This document shows, piece after piece, positions 8,763-20,291 of a stretch of 64,000 bases of DNA (position 1 is the first letter of the stretch; each line of letters begins with the position of its first letter). Position numbers and translations under genes: made by a program. The notes below the pieces were generated by a model. That model was not told where the DNA came from. It worked only from the letters and a program-made list of their open reading frames with translations, and made no database searches. This stretch comes from Haematobacter missouriensis (GTDB lineage Bacteria > Pseudomonadota > Alphaproteobacteria > Rhodobacterales > Rhodobacteraceae): the NCBI RefSeq assembly GCF_000740775.1, contig NZ_JFGS01000001.1, positions 372,001 to 436,000 of the forward strand. Direction: 5' to 3'.

Positions 8763-9983
8763 ATGTATGATGTCGAAAAAATTCGCCGCGACTTTCCTAT
8801 CCTCTCTCGCGAGGTGAACGGTAAACCGCTGGTCTATCTGGATAACGGTGCCTCTGCGCAGAAGCCGCAGGTGGTTATCGATGCCATAACCCGCACCTAT
8901 TCCCACGAATATGCTAATGTTCATCGGGGTTTGCACTATCTGTCGAACCTGGCCACCGACCATTACGAAGCGGTACGGGGCAAGATTGCCCGCTTTCTGA
9001 ACGCTCCGTCGGAGGAAGAGATCGTCTTTACCTCCGGCACGACGGAGGGGATAAACCTCGTCTCCTACGCTTGGGCCGCGCCGCGGCTGGAAGCCGGCGA
9101 TGAGATCGTCCTGACGGTCATGGAGCACCATGCCAATATCGTTCCCTGGCACTTCCTGCGGGAGCGTCAGGGGGTGGTGCTGAAATGGATTGCGCCCGAG
9201 GCAGACGGCACGCTGGACCCGCAGAAGGTTATCGCGGCGATCGGTTCGCGCACGCGTCTGGTCGCGGTGACGCAGATGTCCAATGTCCTGGGGACACGTG
9301 TGGATGTCGCTGCCATCTGTTCTGCCGCGCGTGCCAAGGGCGTGCCGGTGCTCGTTGATGGATCACAGGCGGCCGTTCACGGGCCGGTGGACGTTGCTGC
9401 GATAGATTGCGACTTCTACGCAATAACGGGTCATAAGCTATACGGACCAAGTGGTTCTGGTGCAATCTTCATGCGCCGCGAGAGGATGGCCGAGATGCGG
9501 CCCTTCCTTGGCGGTGGGGATATGATCCGTACCGTCACGCAGGATGCCGTGACCTATGCCGATCCACCAATGAGGTTCGAAGCCGGAACGCCCGGTATCG
9601 TCCAGCAGATCGGTTTGGGTGTGGCGCTCGATTATCTGATGGACCTCGGCATGGAGAATGTCGCGGCGCATGAGCGGGACCTGCGCGATTATGCGCGTCT
9701 GCGGCTCTCCGGCCTTAATTGGTTGCAGGTACAGGGGGACGCGCCGGACAAAGGAGCAATCTTCTCCTTCACGCTTTCCGGCGGCGCTCATCCTCATGAT
9801 ATCTCCACCGTACTGGACAAGAAGGGTGTCGCGGTCAGGGCCGGCCATCATTGCGCTCAGCCGCTGATGTCCCATCTCGGGCTGACGGCGACCTGCCGCG
9901 CCTCCTTCGGACTTTACAACACGGAGGCGGAGGTCGATGCGCTGGTGGAAGCACTGGAGCTGTGCCACGAGTTGTTCGGCTGA
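8763..9983 (+). CDS. sufS: Cysteine desulfurase SufS (class II)
   Basis: The 406-residue PLP-dependent desulfurase of the SUF system. It starts MYDVEKIRRDFPILSREVNGKPLVYLDNGASAQKP and shows the HxxANVHRG motif, MEHHANIVPWH, the PLP-lysine segment AITGHKLYGPSGSGA and the active Cys in RAGHHCAQPLM, all standard for class II enzymes. No SufE or SufU gene follows, although such a partner usually stimulates class II desulfurases; an IscU-like scaffold gene lies at 18504. It is the last gene of the operon and converges with the malonyl-CoA decarboxylase gene with a 9-base gap and no visible terminator. Confidence 0.96.
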   Translation: MYDVEKIRRDFPILSREVNGKPLVYLDNGASAQKPQVVIDAITRTYSHEYANVHRGLHYLSNLATDHYEAVRGKIARFLNAPSEEEIVFTSGTTEGINLVSYAWAAPRLEAGDEIVLTVMEHHANIVPWHFLRERQGVVLKWIAPEADGTLDPQKVIAAIGSRTRLVAVTQMSNVLGTRVDVAAICSAARAKGVPVLVDGSQAAVHGPVDVAAIDCDFYAITGHKLYGPSGSGAIFMRRERMAEMRPFLGGGDMIRTVTQDAVTYADPPMRFEAGTPGIVQQIGLGVALDYLMDLGMENVAAHERDLRDYARLRLSGLNWLQVQGDAPDKGAIFSFTLSGGAHPHDISTVLDKKGVAVRAGHHCAQPLMSHLGLTATCRASFGLYNTEAEVDALVEALELCHELFG

Positions 9984-9992
9984 CAGAGCCGT

Positions 9993-11285
9993 TCACCGGC
10001 GGGACTTGGCTCTCGGCTTGAGCAGGGCGCGCATCGCCTTGGATGCAACGACGACGCGGCGAGAGGCGAAACTCTCGTGGTTCTCCTCCACCGTGTCCCG
10101 TTCGTAGAGATAGTTGACCATCACCCCGCAGGACTGGGCGAGACCATTCCGCGCCGTATCTGCCAGCGCATGCACATCATGCACCAATGCTCCGTTGCCC
10201 AGGTGGAACCGGGCAACCGGGTCGAGAGGCAACCCGTCAGCCCGCCGTGCTTCCAGAAGATAGACTGCGGCGAAATGTCGAAGATCGTCGTTCGCCTCTG
10301 CCAGAGCGGCGAGGTCTCCAGCCTCCGCCGCCTTCAGTGCCGCGGCGGCCTCCGGCCTGTCGCGCAGCCAGCGGGCAAGGCCGGGAATCGGAGAAAGAGT
10401 AACGAAATTCTGAAGATGGGGCAGTTCGTGGCTCAACTCCTCCACCACCTGCTTGATGAGCGAGTTGCCGAAGGAAATCCCGCGCAGGCCCTGCTGACAG
10501 TTGGAGATGGAATAGAAGACGGCGGTGTTGGCCTGTGCCGGATCCATCGGCGCGCGGTCGGCGGAAAGAAGCGCCTGGATGGAGCCGGGGATCCCCTCCG
10601 CCAGCGCCACTTCAACGAAAATCAGTGGTTCCTCCGGCATCGCGGGATGGAAGAAGGCGAAGCAGCGCCGATCGGGCGGCTCCAGCCTGCGGCGGAGGTC
10701 GCCCCAGCCGTGGATCGCATGAACAGCCTCATAATCGATGATCTTTTCCAGCACATTCGCGGGGCTGCGCCAGTTGATCGGGCGGAGGACGAGAAATCCG
10801 CGGTTGAACCATGTCTCGAACAGCTTCACGAAGTCCAGGTCGGCGCGGGCGATCTCGGGCGCGGCGGATGTCAGGGTCAGCAGGTCGAGCCGCATCTTCA
10901 CCAGCGCGTTCGTGGCGTCGGGGGCCTGATTGATCCTGCGGAGCAACTCCCGTCGCTGGGGCTCCGCGGCATGGGTGACAGCAGCGAGCGTGGCAGGCGT
11001 CGGCTCGCGGCCGTAAGCCGTGACCGCCTGCGCCAGCACCGTCGTGTCCAGATCCATATCCTCCGTCAGCCAACGGAAGAAGTCGAGCCGCTCTGCCTCC
11101 GTCATGATGCGGTAGCGAGCGAGCACTTCCTTGGCCAGCCTTACCCCGGAGACCTCCCCCCGGCTCGACATCAGCGCGCCGCAAAGCTCCCGGATCGGGC
11201 GGCGCACGATGCGCGCATCGGCGCTTTGTGTACGGTCGAGCAGGGTGGACAACAGCCCTGAGAGAAATTCGGTCGGCTGGAACAT
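9993..11285 (-). CDS. Malonyl-CoA decarboxylase
   Basis: Converts malonyl-CoA to acetyl-CoA and CO2. The 430-residue product shows the family core NWRSPANVLEKIIDYEAVHAIHG, RRCFAFFHPAMPEEPLIFVEVALAEG, the catalytic Ser region FYSISNCQQGLRGISFGNSL and the His region FHLGNGALVHDVHALAD. The start at 11285 (MFQPTEF) is preferred because GGAGG lies just upstream; an alternative 14 codons further out has none. It has no operon partner here (sufS converges, cobQ diverges), whereas rhizobial homologues often sit in mat clusters with malonyl-CoA synthetase. Confidence 0.92.
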   Translation of the reverse strand: MFQPTEFLSGLLSTLLDRTQSADARIVRRPIRELCGALMSSRGEVSGVRLAKEVLARYRIMTEAERLDFFRWLTEDMDLDTTVLAQAVTAYGREPTPATLAAVTHAAEPQRRELLRRINQAPDATNALVKMRLDLLTLTSAAPEIARADLDFVKLFETWFNRGFLVLRPINWRSPANVLEKIIDYEAVHAIHGWGDLRRRLEPPDRRCFAFFHPAMPEEPLIFVEVALAEGIPGSIQALLSADRAPMDPAQANTAVFYSISNCQQGLRGISFGNSLIKQVVEELSHELPHLQNFVTLSPIPGLARWLRDRPEAAAALKAAEAGDLAALAEANDDLRHFAAVYLLEARRADGLPLDPVARFHLGNGALVHDVHALADTARNGLAQSCGVMVNYLYERDTVEENHESFASRRVVVASKAMRALLKPRAKSRR

Positions 11286-11393
11286 GGCGCCTCCGCGATC
11301 TGGAGGAAAAGATAGCGCGAGCCGCATCGTTTTCCCTAGTTCCTTTTGCGGCCGGCCTCGCCTTCCGCTGCGGTATTGCGTAGAGAACGAGGC

Positions 11394-12848
11394 ATGACGC
11401 GCGCCGTGATGATCCAGGGGACCGGTTCCAATGTGGGGAAGTCTCTTCTCGTGGCAGGGCTATGCCGCGCGGCGCTTCGGCGTGGGCTTTCAGTCGCGCC
11501 CTTCAAGCCGCAGAACATGTCCAATAATGCGGCCGTGACACGCGATGGCGGCGAAATCGGTCGCGCGCAGGCTCTACAGGCGCTGGCGGCCGGACGGGAG
11601 CCTGTCTCCGACATGAATCCGGTTCTCCTGAAGCCCGAGACGGATCGCCGTGCGCAGGTTGTGGTGCAGGGGCAGGCGCGCACCACGCTCCCCGCTTCCG
11701 GCTACGGAGCCATGAAGGGGACGCTGCTGCCCGCCGTCCTTGACAGTTTTCAGCGCCTTTCGCGTGACGCCGATCTGATCGTCGTGGAGGGGGCAGGCAG
11801 TCCTGCCGAGGTAAACCTCCGGGCGCGAGATATCGCGAATATGGGCTTTGCCCGTGCGGCTGGCGTTCCGGTCATCCTCGCGGGGGACATTGACCGGGGG
11901 GGCGTCATCGCCCAGCTGGTCGGCACTGCGGAAATTCTCGAGCCTGCCGACCGCGCAATGATTCGGGGCTTTCTGGTAAATCGTTTCCGCGGTGATCCGC
12001 GGCTGTTCGACGATGGGTATTCCTTGGTGGCGGAACGGACGGGCTGGCAGGGCTATGGCGTTCTGCCCTGGTTCGCCGGTGCCACGAGATTACCCGCCGA
12101 GGACAGTCTTGACCTTGCCGCCGGTGGTCTTCAGGGCACATTCCGCATCGTCTGTCCCGCACTCTCGCGTATCGCGAATTTCGACGATCTCGATCCGCTG
12201 AAGCTTGAGCCGTCTATCCGTCTCGACATCGTGCCGCCCGGGCGCGCCTTGCCGGGGGATGCCGATCTCGTGCTGCTGCCGGGAACCAAGTCGACGCGCG
12301 GTGACCTTGCCTTCCTGCGCGCGCAAGGTTGGGACATCGACATCCACGCCCATGTGCGACGGGGCGGCGCGGTGCTGGGGATTTGCGGGGGATATCAGAT
12401 GCTGGGCAGGCAGGTCGCCGATCCGGACGGTATCGATGGCGAGCCGGGTGTATCGGAGGGGCTTGGTCTTCTGGATGTGAAGACGGTGATGGCCCCCGAG
12501 AAGCGGCTTGCCCGGATGGAGGCACAGGATGACCTGACCGGGGAGCGTCTCTCCGGTTATGAGATCCACGCAGGCCGGACGGAGGGGCCGGATCGCATGC
12601 GGCCCTTCGTGCGGCCCGGCGGGCGGGACGAGGGCGCACGCTCCACGGATGGGCGGATCGCCGGCACCTATCTCCACGGTCTGTTCGCCGCCGACGGGTT
12701 CCGTCGCGCGTGGCTTGCCCAGCGAGGGCTGACCAGCGGACTGAGTTACGGAGAAGAGGTGGAGCGCGTGTTGAACGATCTCGCCGATCACATGGAGGCA
12801 CATCTCGACGTGGAGGGTATCCTCGGCGTGGCGGAGTCGGTGGCATGA
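11394..12848 (+). CDS. cobQ: Adenosylcobyric acid synthase (glutamine-hydrolysing)
   Basis: Amidates cobyrinate a,c-diamide side chains in late cobalamin synthesis. The 484-residue protein opens with the P-loop-like [17 protein letters not shown] and [13 protein letters not shown], and carries a C-terminal class I glutamine amidotransferase domain with the nucleophile in [10 protein letters not shown] and the His in AGTYLHGLF. The start at 11394 matches homologues. Its last four bases overlap the following squalene/phytoene-synthase-like gene. No other cobalamin gene is in the window, so this is a separated cob locus. Confidence 0.96.
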   Translation: MTRAVMIQGTGSNVGKSLLVAGLCRAALRRGLSVAPFKPQNMSNNAAVTRDGGEIGRAQALQALAAGREPVSDMNPVLLKPETDRRAQVVVQGQARTTLPASGYGAMKGTLLPAVLDSFQRLSRDADLIVVEGAGSPAEVNLRARDIANMGFARAAGVPVILAGDIDRGGVIAQLVGTAEILEPADRAMIRGFLVNRFRGDPRLFDDGYSLVAERTGWQGYGVLPWFAGATRLPAEDSLDLAAGGLQGTFRIVCPALSRIANFDDLDPLKLEPSIRLDIVPPGRALPGDADLVLLPGTKSTRGDLAFLRAQGWDIDIHAHVRRGGAVLGICGGYQMLGRQVADPDGIDGEPGVSEGLGLLDVKTVMAPEKRLARMEAQDDLTGERLSGYEIHAGRTEGPDRMRPFVRPGGRDEGARSTDGRIAGTYLHGLFAADGFRRAWLAQRGLTSGLSYGEEVERVLNDLADHMEAHLDVEGILGVAESVA

Positions 12849-13615
12849 GCCTCGACGCCTGTGCGAGACTGGTAGAGAAGGGCGACCCGGACAGGTTTCT
12901 GGCCACCATGTCGGCCAGCCCGGAGGCGCGCGACAGGCTCTGGCCGCTCTATGCCTACAACTTGGAGATCGCCCGTGCTCCCTGGGCCAGCCGGGAGCCG
13001 ATGATTGCGGAGATGCGCCTGCAATGGTGGGTCGATACACTGGACGCCATCGCTGCGGGCAAGACCCATCACGCGCATGAGGTCGCAGGCCCGCTCTCAA
13101 CGCTCATTCAGGAGTGCGGACTGGACACGGGTGCGCTCCGTGCCATGGCGGAAGCGCGGTTCTGGGATGTCTGGCAGGAGCCTTTCGCCGATACCCCTGC
13201 GCTCGTCGCCTATCTCGATGCCACCTCCGGCAATCTCATGATGGAGGCTGCGAGAGCTTTGGGCGCCGATGCGGCGAGCGAGCCGGCGATCCGTGATCTG
13301 GCGCTGGCCTCGGGGATCGCGTCCTGGCTTCGGGCGGTGCCGGTGCTCGTGGCGCGGGGGCGGTATCCGCTTCCTGCCGACAGCGAGCCCGCGGACCTTG
13401 CCCGGCGCGGCATGGAGGCTCTAACCCGCGCGCGTCAGGGGCGTGCGACTGTGCCCCGTGTCGCCGCACCCGCAATGCTCGCGGCGTGGCAGGCGGGCCC
13501 GACGCTCCGGGCGGCGCTCCATGCACCGGAAAGGGTCTGGACGGGGCTGCCCTTGCCAGCAGAATTCACCCGCCGCGGCGCGTTGGTGCTGCGCAGCATG
13601 ACCGGCCTCTGGTGA
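12845..13615 (+). CDS. Squalene/phytoene-synthase-like protein (NDUFAF6-type)
   Basis: A 256-residue all-helical protein of the trans-isoprenyl synthase fold. The N-terminal block [37 protein letters not shown] is characteristic of the group that includes the mitochondrial complex I assembly factor NDUFAF6. The Asp-rich substrate motifs of true phytoene or squalene synthases look degenerate: the first reads DTLDAI, and no clear second motif is seen. A non-catalytic or assembly role is therefore at least as likely as isoprenoid condensation. It overlaps cobQ by ATGA. Confidence 0.75.
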   Translation: MSLDACARLVEKGDPDRFLATMSASPEARDRLWPLYAYNLEIARAPWASREPMIAEMRLQWWVDTLDAIAAGKTHHAHEVAGPLSTLIQECGLDTGALRAMAEARFWDVWQEPFADTPALVAYLDATSGNLMMEAARALGADAASEPAIRDLALASGIASWLRAVPVLVARGRYPLPADSEPADLARRGMEALTRARQGRATVPRVAAPAMLAAWQAGPTLRAALHAPERVWTGLPLPAEFTRRGALVLRSMTGLW

Positions 13616-13659
13616 TGCTGGACGCGCCATGCCCTGCGCCCTATTCAGGGTCAACCTGA

Positions 13660-15947
<2,288 letters not shown>

Positions 15948-15948
<1 letters not shown>

Positions 15949-18035
15949 TGGCGGATCGTCCGTCCTTCCTGCTGCCGCTCTTCGCCCAGCTCGACACGCT
16001 GGAGGGCGTCGGCCCGAAGACGGCGAAGCATTTCACGGGGTTGGAAGTGGAGCGCCCCCGTGACCTGCTGTTCACTCTGCCGCATTCCGTGATCGACAGG
16101 CGGCGGCGGGAGACGATCCGAGACGCGCAACTGCCCGGTATCGTCACGACGGAGGTAGAGGTGCTGGGGCACAGCGCGCCTGTCACCCGCGGCCGCCCGC
16201 ATCGGGTGACGGTGCGAGACGCGGCGGTGGAGTTCCAGCTCGTCTTCTTTCACGCCAAGGGCGATTATCTCCAGCGGCAGTTGCCGGTCGGCGCGCGCCG
16301 CATCGTGTCGGGCCGGGTCGAGCTGTTCGACGGCATGGCCCAGATGGTCCACCCCGACCACATCCTGATGCAGGAGGAGGCGCAGCGCCTGCCGGAGTTC
16401 GAGCCGGTCTATCCGCTGACGGCGGGGTTGGGGCAGCGGACCGTCTTCCGCGCGGCGGAAGGTGCGCTCGCCCGGGCGCCCGATCTGCCGGAATGGATCG
16501 ACCCCGCGCTCTGTGCCCGCGAAGGCTGGCCCTCCTGGCGGGAAGCGCTGAGCGCGGCCCACGCCCCGGACGGGCCGGATGCCGTTTCGCCCAACCATCC
16601 CGCGCGGCGGCGGCTCGCCTATGACGAATTCTTCGCGCATCAGTTGACGCTAGCCCTGTCCCGTGCCCGTGCGCGGCGTCAACGGGGGCGGGCGACGACC
16701 GGAAGCGGCGTTCTGCAAGGACGCGTTCTTTCCGCCCTGCCGTATCAACCCACGGGGGCGCAGAGACGGGCGGTGGCGGAGATCGCTGCCGACATGGCGC
16801 TTCCGCAACGGATGAGCCGGCTGCTGCAGGGTGATGTCGGCTCCGGCAAGACGCTGGTGGCGTTCCTCGCCCTCACCATCGCGGTGGAGGCGGGCGGGCA
16901 GGGCGTTCTGATGGCGCCGACGGAGATCCTCGCGCGCCAGCATCTCGAAAGCCTTCGCCCGCTGGCGGAAAGCGCGGGAATATCAATGGAGTTGCTGACC
17001 GGTCGCGACAAGGGGGCTGAGCGCGCCGCCAAGCTCGCCGGCCTCGCCTCCGGTAAGACGCGGATTCTCGTCGGTACCCATGCGGTCTTTCAGCAGGATG
17101 TGGCTTTCCATGATCTGCGGCTCGCGGTCGTGGATGAGCAGCATCGCTTCGGCGTCGCGCAGCGGATGGAGCTGGGGGCCAAGGGTCAGGCGGTCGATGT
17201 GCTGGTGATGACGGCCACGCCGATCCCTCGGAGCCTCGCGCTCGCGCAATACGGTGACATGGATCTTTCGGTGCTGGACGAAAAGCCACCGGGCCGGACA
17301 CCCGTCCGCACCGCGCTGGTGTCCGCCGCGCGGCGGGAGGAAGTCATCGCGCATCTGGGCCGTGCGCTCCATGAGGGAAGGCAGGCCTACTGGGTCTGCC
17401 CGCTGGTGGAGGAAAGCGAGACATCCGACCTTACCGCCGCGACGGAGCGGTTCAGGGAACTGCGCGGCCTGTTCGGGGACCACGTGGCGCTGGTTCATGG
17501 CCAGCTTCCCCCGGCGGAGAAGGACGCCGCGATGGCCCGCTTTGCCGGGGGGGAAGCGCGGATCCTTGTCGCAACTACGGTGATCGAGGTCGGTGTGAAC
17601 GTCCCCAACGCGTCGATCATGGTGATCGAACGGGCGGAGACATTCGGCCTCGCGCAGCTTCATCAGCTTCGCGGCAGGGTGGGCCGCGGGGCCGCTGTTT
17701 CCACATGCCTGTTGCTTTACCAGCCGCCGCTGGGAGAGACGGCGGAGCGGCGACTGAAGCTGCTCCGTGATACGGAGGACGGCTTTCGCATCGCCGAGGA
17801 GGATCTGGCGATCCGTGGTGCGGGCGATGTCATCGGAACGGCGCAATCCGGCCTGCCGAAGTTCCGCATTGCCGATCTGGAGCGGCAGGGTGCGTTGATG
17901 GCTCTGGCTCAATCAGATTCGCGCGCGCTCCTCACGATGGATCCCGAACTGACCTCGGCGCGGGGAGAGGCCGCGCGTCTGCTGCTGTGGCTGATGGAGA
18001 AAGACCGCTCCATCCGTCTGGGGCGCATCGGTTAA
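15948..18035 (+). CDS. recG: ATP-dependent DNA helicase RecG
   Basis: Branch-migration helicase that processes Holliday junctions and stalled forks. The 695-residue product has the N-terminal wedge domain (TLEGVGPKTAKHF), Walker A LLQGDVGSGKTLVAF (about residues 285-299), the DEQH box VVDEQHRFGVAQR, motif III VMTATPIPRSLA and the C-terminal helicase lobe ending with GLAQLHQLRGRVGRG. It starts on ATG 15948, overlapping the ligA stop by one base, so ligA and recG form a coupled DNA-repair pair. A LexA-controlled gene follows at 18289. Confidence 0.96.
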
Positions 18036-18220
18036 CAGGCTATTGAAACAGGTTCCAGGTCCGCACGAGAGCGGAGCTGGGGCGCAATCTTGGAAATCCG
18101 CACATTTCGGGACAGGCAGGGCCGATTTGTCAGCGCGCAGCGTCTCTTTACAGGACATCGCAGGATATTCAGGGCTTTTCTGCAGCATGTCGGAGGACGA
18201 ATCCCACAGGATGACAGAAT

Positions 18221-18235
18221 GTTCCTAAAAAGTTC
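18221..18235. promoter_or_regulatory. LexA box 1 (GTTC-N7-GTTC)
   Basis: GTTCCTAAAAAGTTC is an exact match to the alphaproteobacterial LexA operator, a GTTC direct repeat spaced by seven bases. It lies 53 bases before the start of the 40-residue protein gene. The TTTACA hexamer at 18236-18241, a candidate -35 element, follows immediately, so a bound repressor would block the promoter. Confidence 0.85.
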
Positions 18236-18257
18236 TTTACAGATCACGAAGAATAGG

Positions 18258-18272
18258 GAACAAATAGGGAAC
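18258..18272. promoter_or_regulatory. LexA box 2 (GAAC-N7-GAAC)
   Basis: GAACAAATAGGGAAC is the same LexA operator in inverted orientation. It sits 22 bases from box 1 and ends 16 bases before the start codon at 18289. Two exact boxes ahead of one gene indicate tight SOS repression; chance occurrence of two within 60 bases is unlikely. Confidence 0.85.
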
Positions 18273-18288
18273 AAAACGGAGGTTCAAG

Positions 18289-18411
18289 ATGCTGACCCAA
18301 CTGAAGTCCGTCGTTTCCCGTCACGCCGATACGCTGGTGGAAGATATGCTGGGCATGACGGCGATCACGCTGCTGTTCGTGGTCCTGCTTCACCTTCCGA
18401 TCCTGCTCTGA
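18289..18411 (+). CDS. SOS-regulated 40-residue single-pass membrane protein (unknown; SidA-like candidate)
   Basis: A short gene, ATG 18289 to TGA 18411, with GGAGG seven bases before the start. The product is [20 protein letters not shown] followed by a hydrophobic tail of about 19 residues ([20 protein letters not shown], 21-40), so a single membrane span with a short, charged, presumably cytoplasmic N terminus. Two LexA operators lie just upstream and a strong terminator follows, making a stand-alone SOS transcription unit. By size, topology and regulation it resembles SidA, the LexA-controlled small division inhibitor of Caulobacter, but there is no obvious sequence identity. I do not recognise a named family. 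Toxin-like or division-inhibitor roles are inferences. Confidence 0.8.
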   Translation: MLTQLKSVVSRHADTLVEDMLGMTAITLLFVVLLHLPILL

Positions 18412-18458
18412 GTCTGCCTGCCGCCTGCGGCCCTGTCCCTCCGCAGACGTGCCACTGG

Positions 18459-18492
18459 CGCCGCCATCCGCAGGGATGTGCGGCGTCTTTTT
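18459..18492 (+). terminator. Rho-independent terminator of the SOS small-protein gene
   Basis: CGCCGCCATCC pairs with GGATG-T-GCGGCG (11 pairs, one bulged T) around a GCAG tetraloop, followed by TCTTTTT. It begins 47 bases after the stop codon and is oriented for the plus strand. Confidence 0.85.
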
Positions 18493-18503
18493 CGTCTTCG
18501 GGA

Positions 18504-18941
18504 TCAGGTTTTCGCGGCGATTTCCTCAAGCGCTGCGACGGTCGCGTCGAGCGACAGCAGGATGGAGGCATGGCGATTGGGAAAGTCACGCGCCGCCATC
18601 AGCGCCTCCAGCCCGTCAAAGGGCGCCGCCGGGATCGGCCCGCCGGCGGCAAGCATCGCGCGAAGTTCATCGCGGGCGCGGCGGACCTCGGGTTCGGACC
18701 GCCCGAGGATGACCTGACCCACCACGGATGCCGCAGCCTGACCCAGCGCACAGGCCCGGACGTCCTGCCGGAACTCCCCGATTCTGCCGTCCTTTGTCGT
18801 CACATCGACCGTCACCTGCGAGCCGCAGAGCGGGGAGCGGCGCATGACGCTTGCGTCCGGGGCAGGAAGCCGTCCGGTGAGCGGAATGTCGGCAGCCAGT
18901 GCCAGCAGCCGCGCGGAGTAGAGCTTGACGAGATCGTCCAC
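18504..18941 (-). CDS. IscU/NifU-like iron-sulfur cluster scaffold protein
   Basis: A 145-residue member of the IscU/NifU-N fold. Conserved ligand-like positions are Cys in [14 protein letters not shown] (about residue 35), Cys in [17 protein letters not shown] (about 61) and a His/Arg-rich segment in [14 protein letters not shown] where classical IscU has its third Cys; this altered third site is typical of the alphaproteobacterial subgroup. The start is GTG 18941, with GAGGAAA six bases upstream, since no ATG fits. It may serve the suf operon enzymes at 2930-9983, which lack a local SufU/SufE. It is divergent from hisI. Confidence 0.8.
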   Translation of the reverse strand: MDDLVKLYSARLLALAADIPLTGRLPAPDASVMRRSPLCGSQVTVDVTTKDGRIGEFRQDVRACALGQAAASVVGQVILGRSEPEVRRARDELRAMLAAGGPIPAAPFDGLEALMAARDFPNRHASILLSLDATVAALEEIAAKT

Positions 18942-19004
18942 GGGTTTCCTCTTTCGCTTCCACCTCATATATGCGGCGCGATGCCCGATGAACAGGAGCC
19001 TGTC

Positions 19005-19364
19005 ATGTTCAACCCCTCGACCCTTCGCTACGACGACCGCGGTCTCATCCCCGCTGTGGCGCAGGACCATCGCACGGGCGAGGTGCTGATGGTCGCCTGG
19101 ATGACGCAGGCTGCGGTGGAGCGGACGCTGGAAACGGGGGAGGTGACCTACTGGTCGCGTTCCCGGCAGGAGTTGTGGATCAAGGGCGCGACGTCCGGCC
19201 ACGTGCAGAAGCTGGTCGATTTCCGTTTCGACTGCGACAGGGATTGCGTGCTCGTGCTCATCGAACAGACGGGACCGGCCTGCCACACCAACCGGCGGAG
19301 CTGCTTCTACACGGCTGTCCGGGGGAAGGAGGAGGTGGAGCTGATGCAGCCCGAAGAGGGCTGA
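19005..19364 (+). CDS. hisI: Phosphoribosyl-AMP cyclohydrolase
   Basis: Third step of histidine synthesis, opening the adenine ring of PR-AMP. The 119-residue monofunctional form shows [38 protein letters not shown] and the zinc ligands in [11 protein letters not shown] and [11 protein letters not shown]. The start at 19005 has CAGGAG seven bases upstream; an alternative eight codons upstream has none. There is no HisE domain. Its end converges with gluQ three bases away. Confidence 0.96.
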   Translation: MFNPSTLRYDDRGLIPAVAQDHRTGEVLMVAWMTQAAVERTLETGEVTYWSRSRQELWIKGATSGHVQKLVDFRFDCDRDCVLVLIEQTGPACHTNRRSCFYTAVRGKEEVELMQPEEG

Positions 19365-19367
19365 GCT

Positions 19368-20291
19368 TCACTTTTCCAGCATCGCCCGGATGTCGTCCGG
19401 CGTGGCACCCGCTGCCCGATAATGGCGGATTGCGCGGTCATCGTCCCGCTTGGCGAGCCGTTTGCCGTTTTCATCGCGGATGAGGCGGTGATGGTGGTAG
19501 TCGGGCGTGGGCAGGGCGAGCAGCAGCTGCAGCAGGCGGTGAATGAAGGTCGCCTCGAACAGGTCCTCTCCGCGGACGACCTCGGTGATCTGCTGAAACG
19601 CATCGTCCACCACGACGGCGAGGTGATAGGCCACGCCGATATCCCCCCGCGCCAGAACGATGTCACCGATGTTTCGCAGCATCGTCTCGGCGTCCAGCAG
19701 ATGCAGGCCGGGATGCTCCGGTCCGGTCTCCAGAAAGCCGGTGCCGGGCGGGATCAGCTTCACGGCCCGCTGCATGTCGAGGCGGATGGCGTCTCCCGGC
19801 CCCGCCTCGGCGATCGTGCGCTCGCGGCAGGTGCCGGGATAGACAGGACCGTCCGGCCCGATCAGCGGCATACCTTCCTGCGGGGCGGACAGGGCCGCGC
19901 GGATGTCGGCCCGCGTGCAGCGGCAGGGATAGAGAAGATCCATCTCCGCCAGCCGGGCGAGAGCGGCGTCATAGGCGTCGCGACGGTCCGATTGACGGAG
20001 CGCCGGTTCCGGCCAGGAAAGATCCAGCCAGTGCAGGTCTTCCTTCAGGGCCGTTTCGTAGTCGGGGCGGGAACGGGCGGTGTCTATATCCTCGATCCTG
20101 AGCAGGAACTGCCCCGGGGTCGCGCGGGCACTGGCCGTCAGGGCGGAGAAGGCATGCCCGAGGTGGAGCAGCCCCGTGGGCGAGGGCGCGAACCGGGTGC
20201 GGCGTGTCGGGGGGAGCGCACTCCCCCCGATCCCCCCGGCCCGAGGGGCAGCGCCCCCCGGAACCCCCCGATCAGACAGCGGTTCCTGCAT
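19368..20291 (-). CDS. gluQ: Glutamyl-Q tRNA(Asp) synthetase
   Basis: A truncated GluRS paralogue that attaches glutamate to queuosine at position 34 of tRNA(Asp). The HIGH-like signature is [21 protein letters not shown], the zinc-site Cys residues are in [10 protein letters not shown] and YPGTCRER, and the KMSKS-like loop is GKRLAKRD. No anticodon-binding domain is present, as expected. The only in-frame ATG (20291) lies inside the end of trmFO and would add about 30 Gly/Pro/Arg-rich residues encoded by two GC-rich palindromes; the conserved protein really begins near RRTRFAPSP, so the true start is uncertain. It follows trmFO on the minus strand. Confidence 0.88.
   Translation of the reverse strand: MQEPLSDRGVPGGAAPRAGGIGGSALPPTRRTRFAPSPTGLLHLGHAFSALTASARATPGQFLLRIEDIDTARSRPDYETALKEDLHWLDLSWPEPALRQSDRRDAYDAALARLAEMDLLYPCRCTRADIRAALSAPQEGMPLIGPDGPVYPGTCRERTIAEAGPGDAIRLDMQRAVKLIPPGTGFLETGPEHPGLHLLDAETMLRNIGDIVLARGDIGVAYHLAVVVDDAFQQITEVVRGEDLFEATFIHRLLQLLLALPTPDYHHHRLIRDENGKRLAKRDDDRAIRHYRAAGATPDDIRAMLEK
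20207..20230. repeat. GC-rich perfect hairpin at the trmFO/gluQ junction
   Basis: TCGGGGGGAG and CTCCCCCCGA form a perfect 10-base stem with the loop CGCA. It resembles the G/C-tract palindromes that are scattered between genes in Rhodobacterales genomes. It falls inside the apparent gluQ N-terminal extension. Confidence 0.7.
20241..20261. repeat. Second GC-rich hairpin at the trmFO/gluQ junction
   Basis: CCGAGGGGC and GCCCCCCGG pair at 8 of 9 positions around a three-base loop, 10 bases after the first palindrome. The pair looks like one composite repeat unit inserted between the two genes. Confidence 0.6.
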
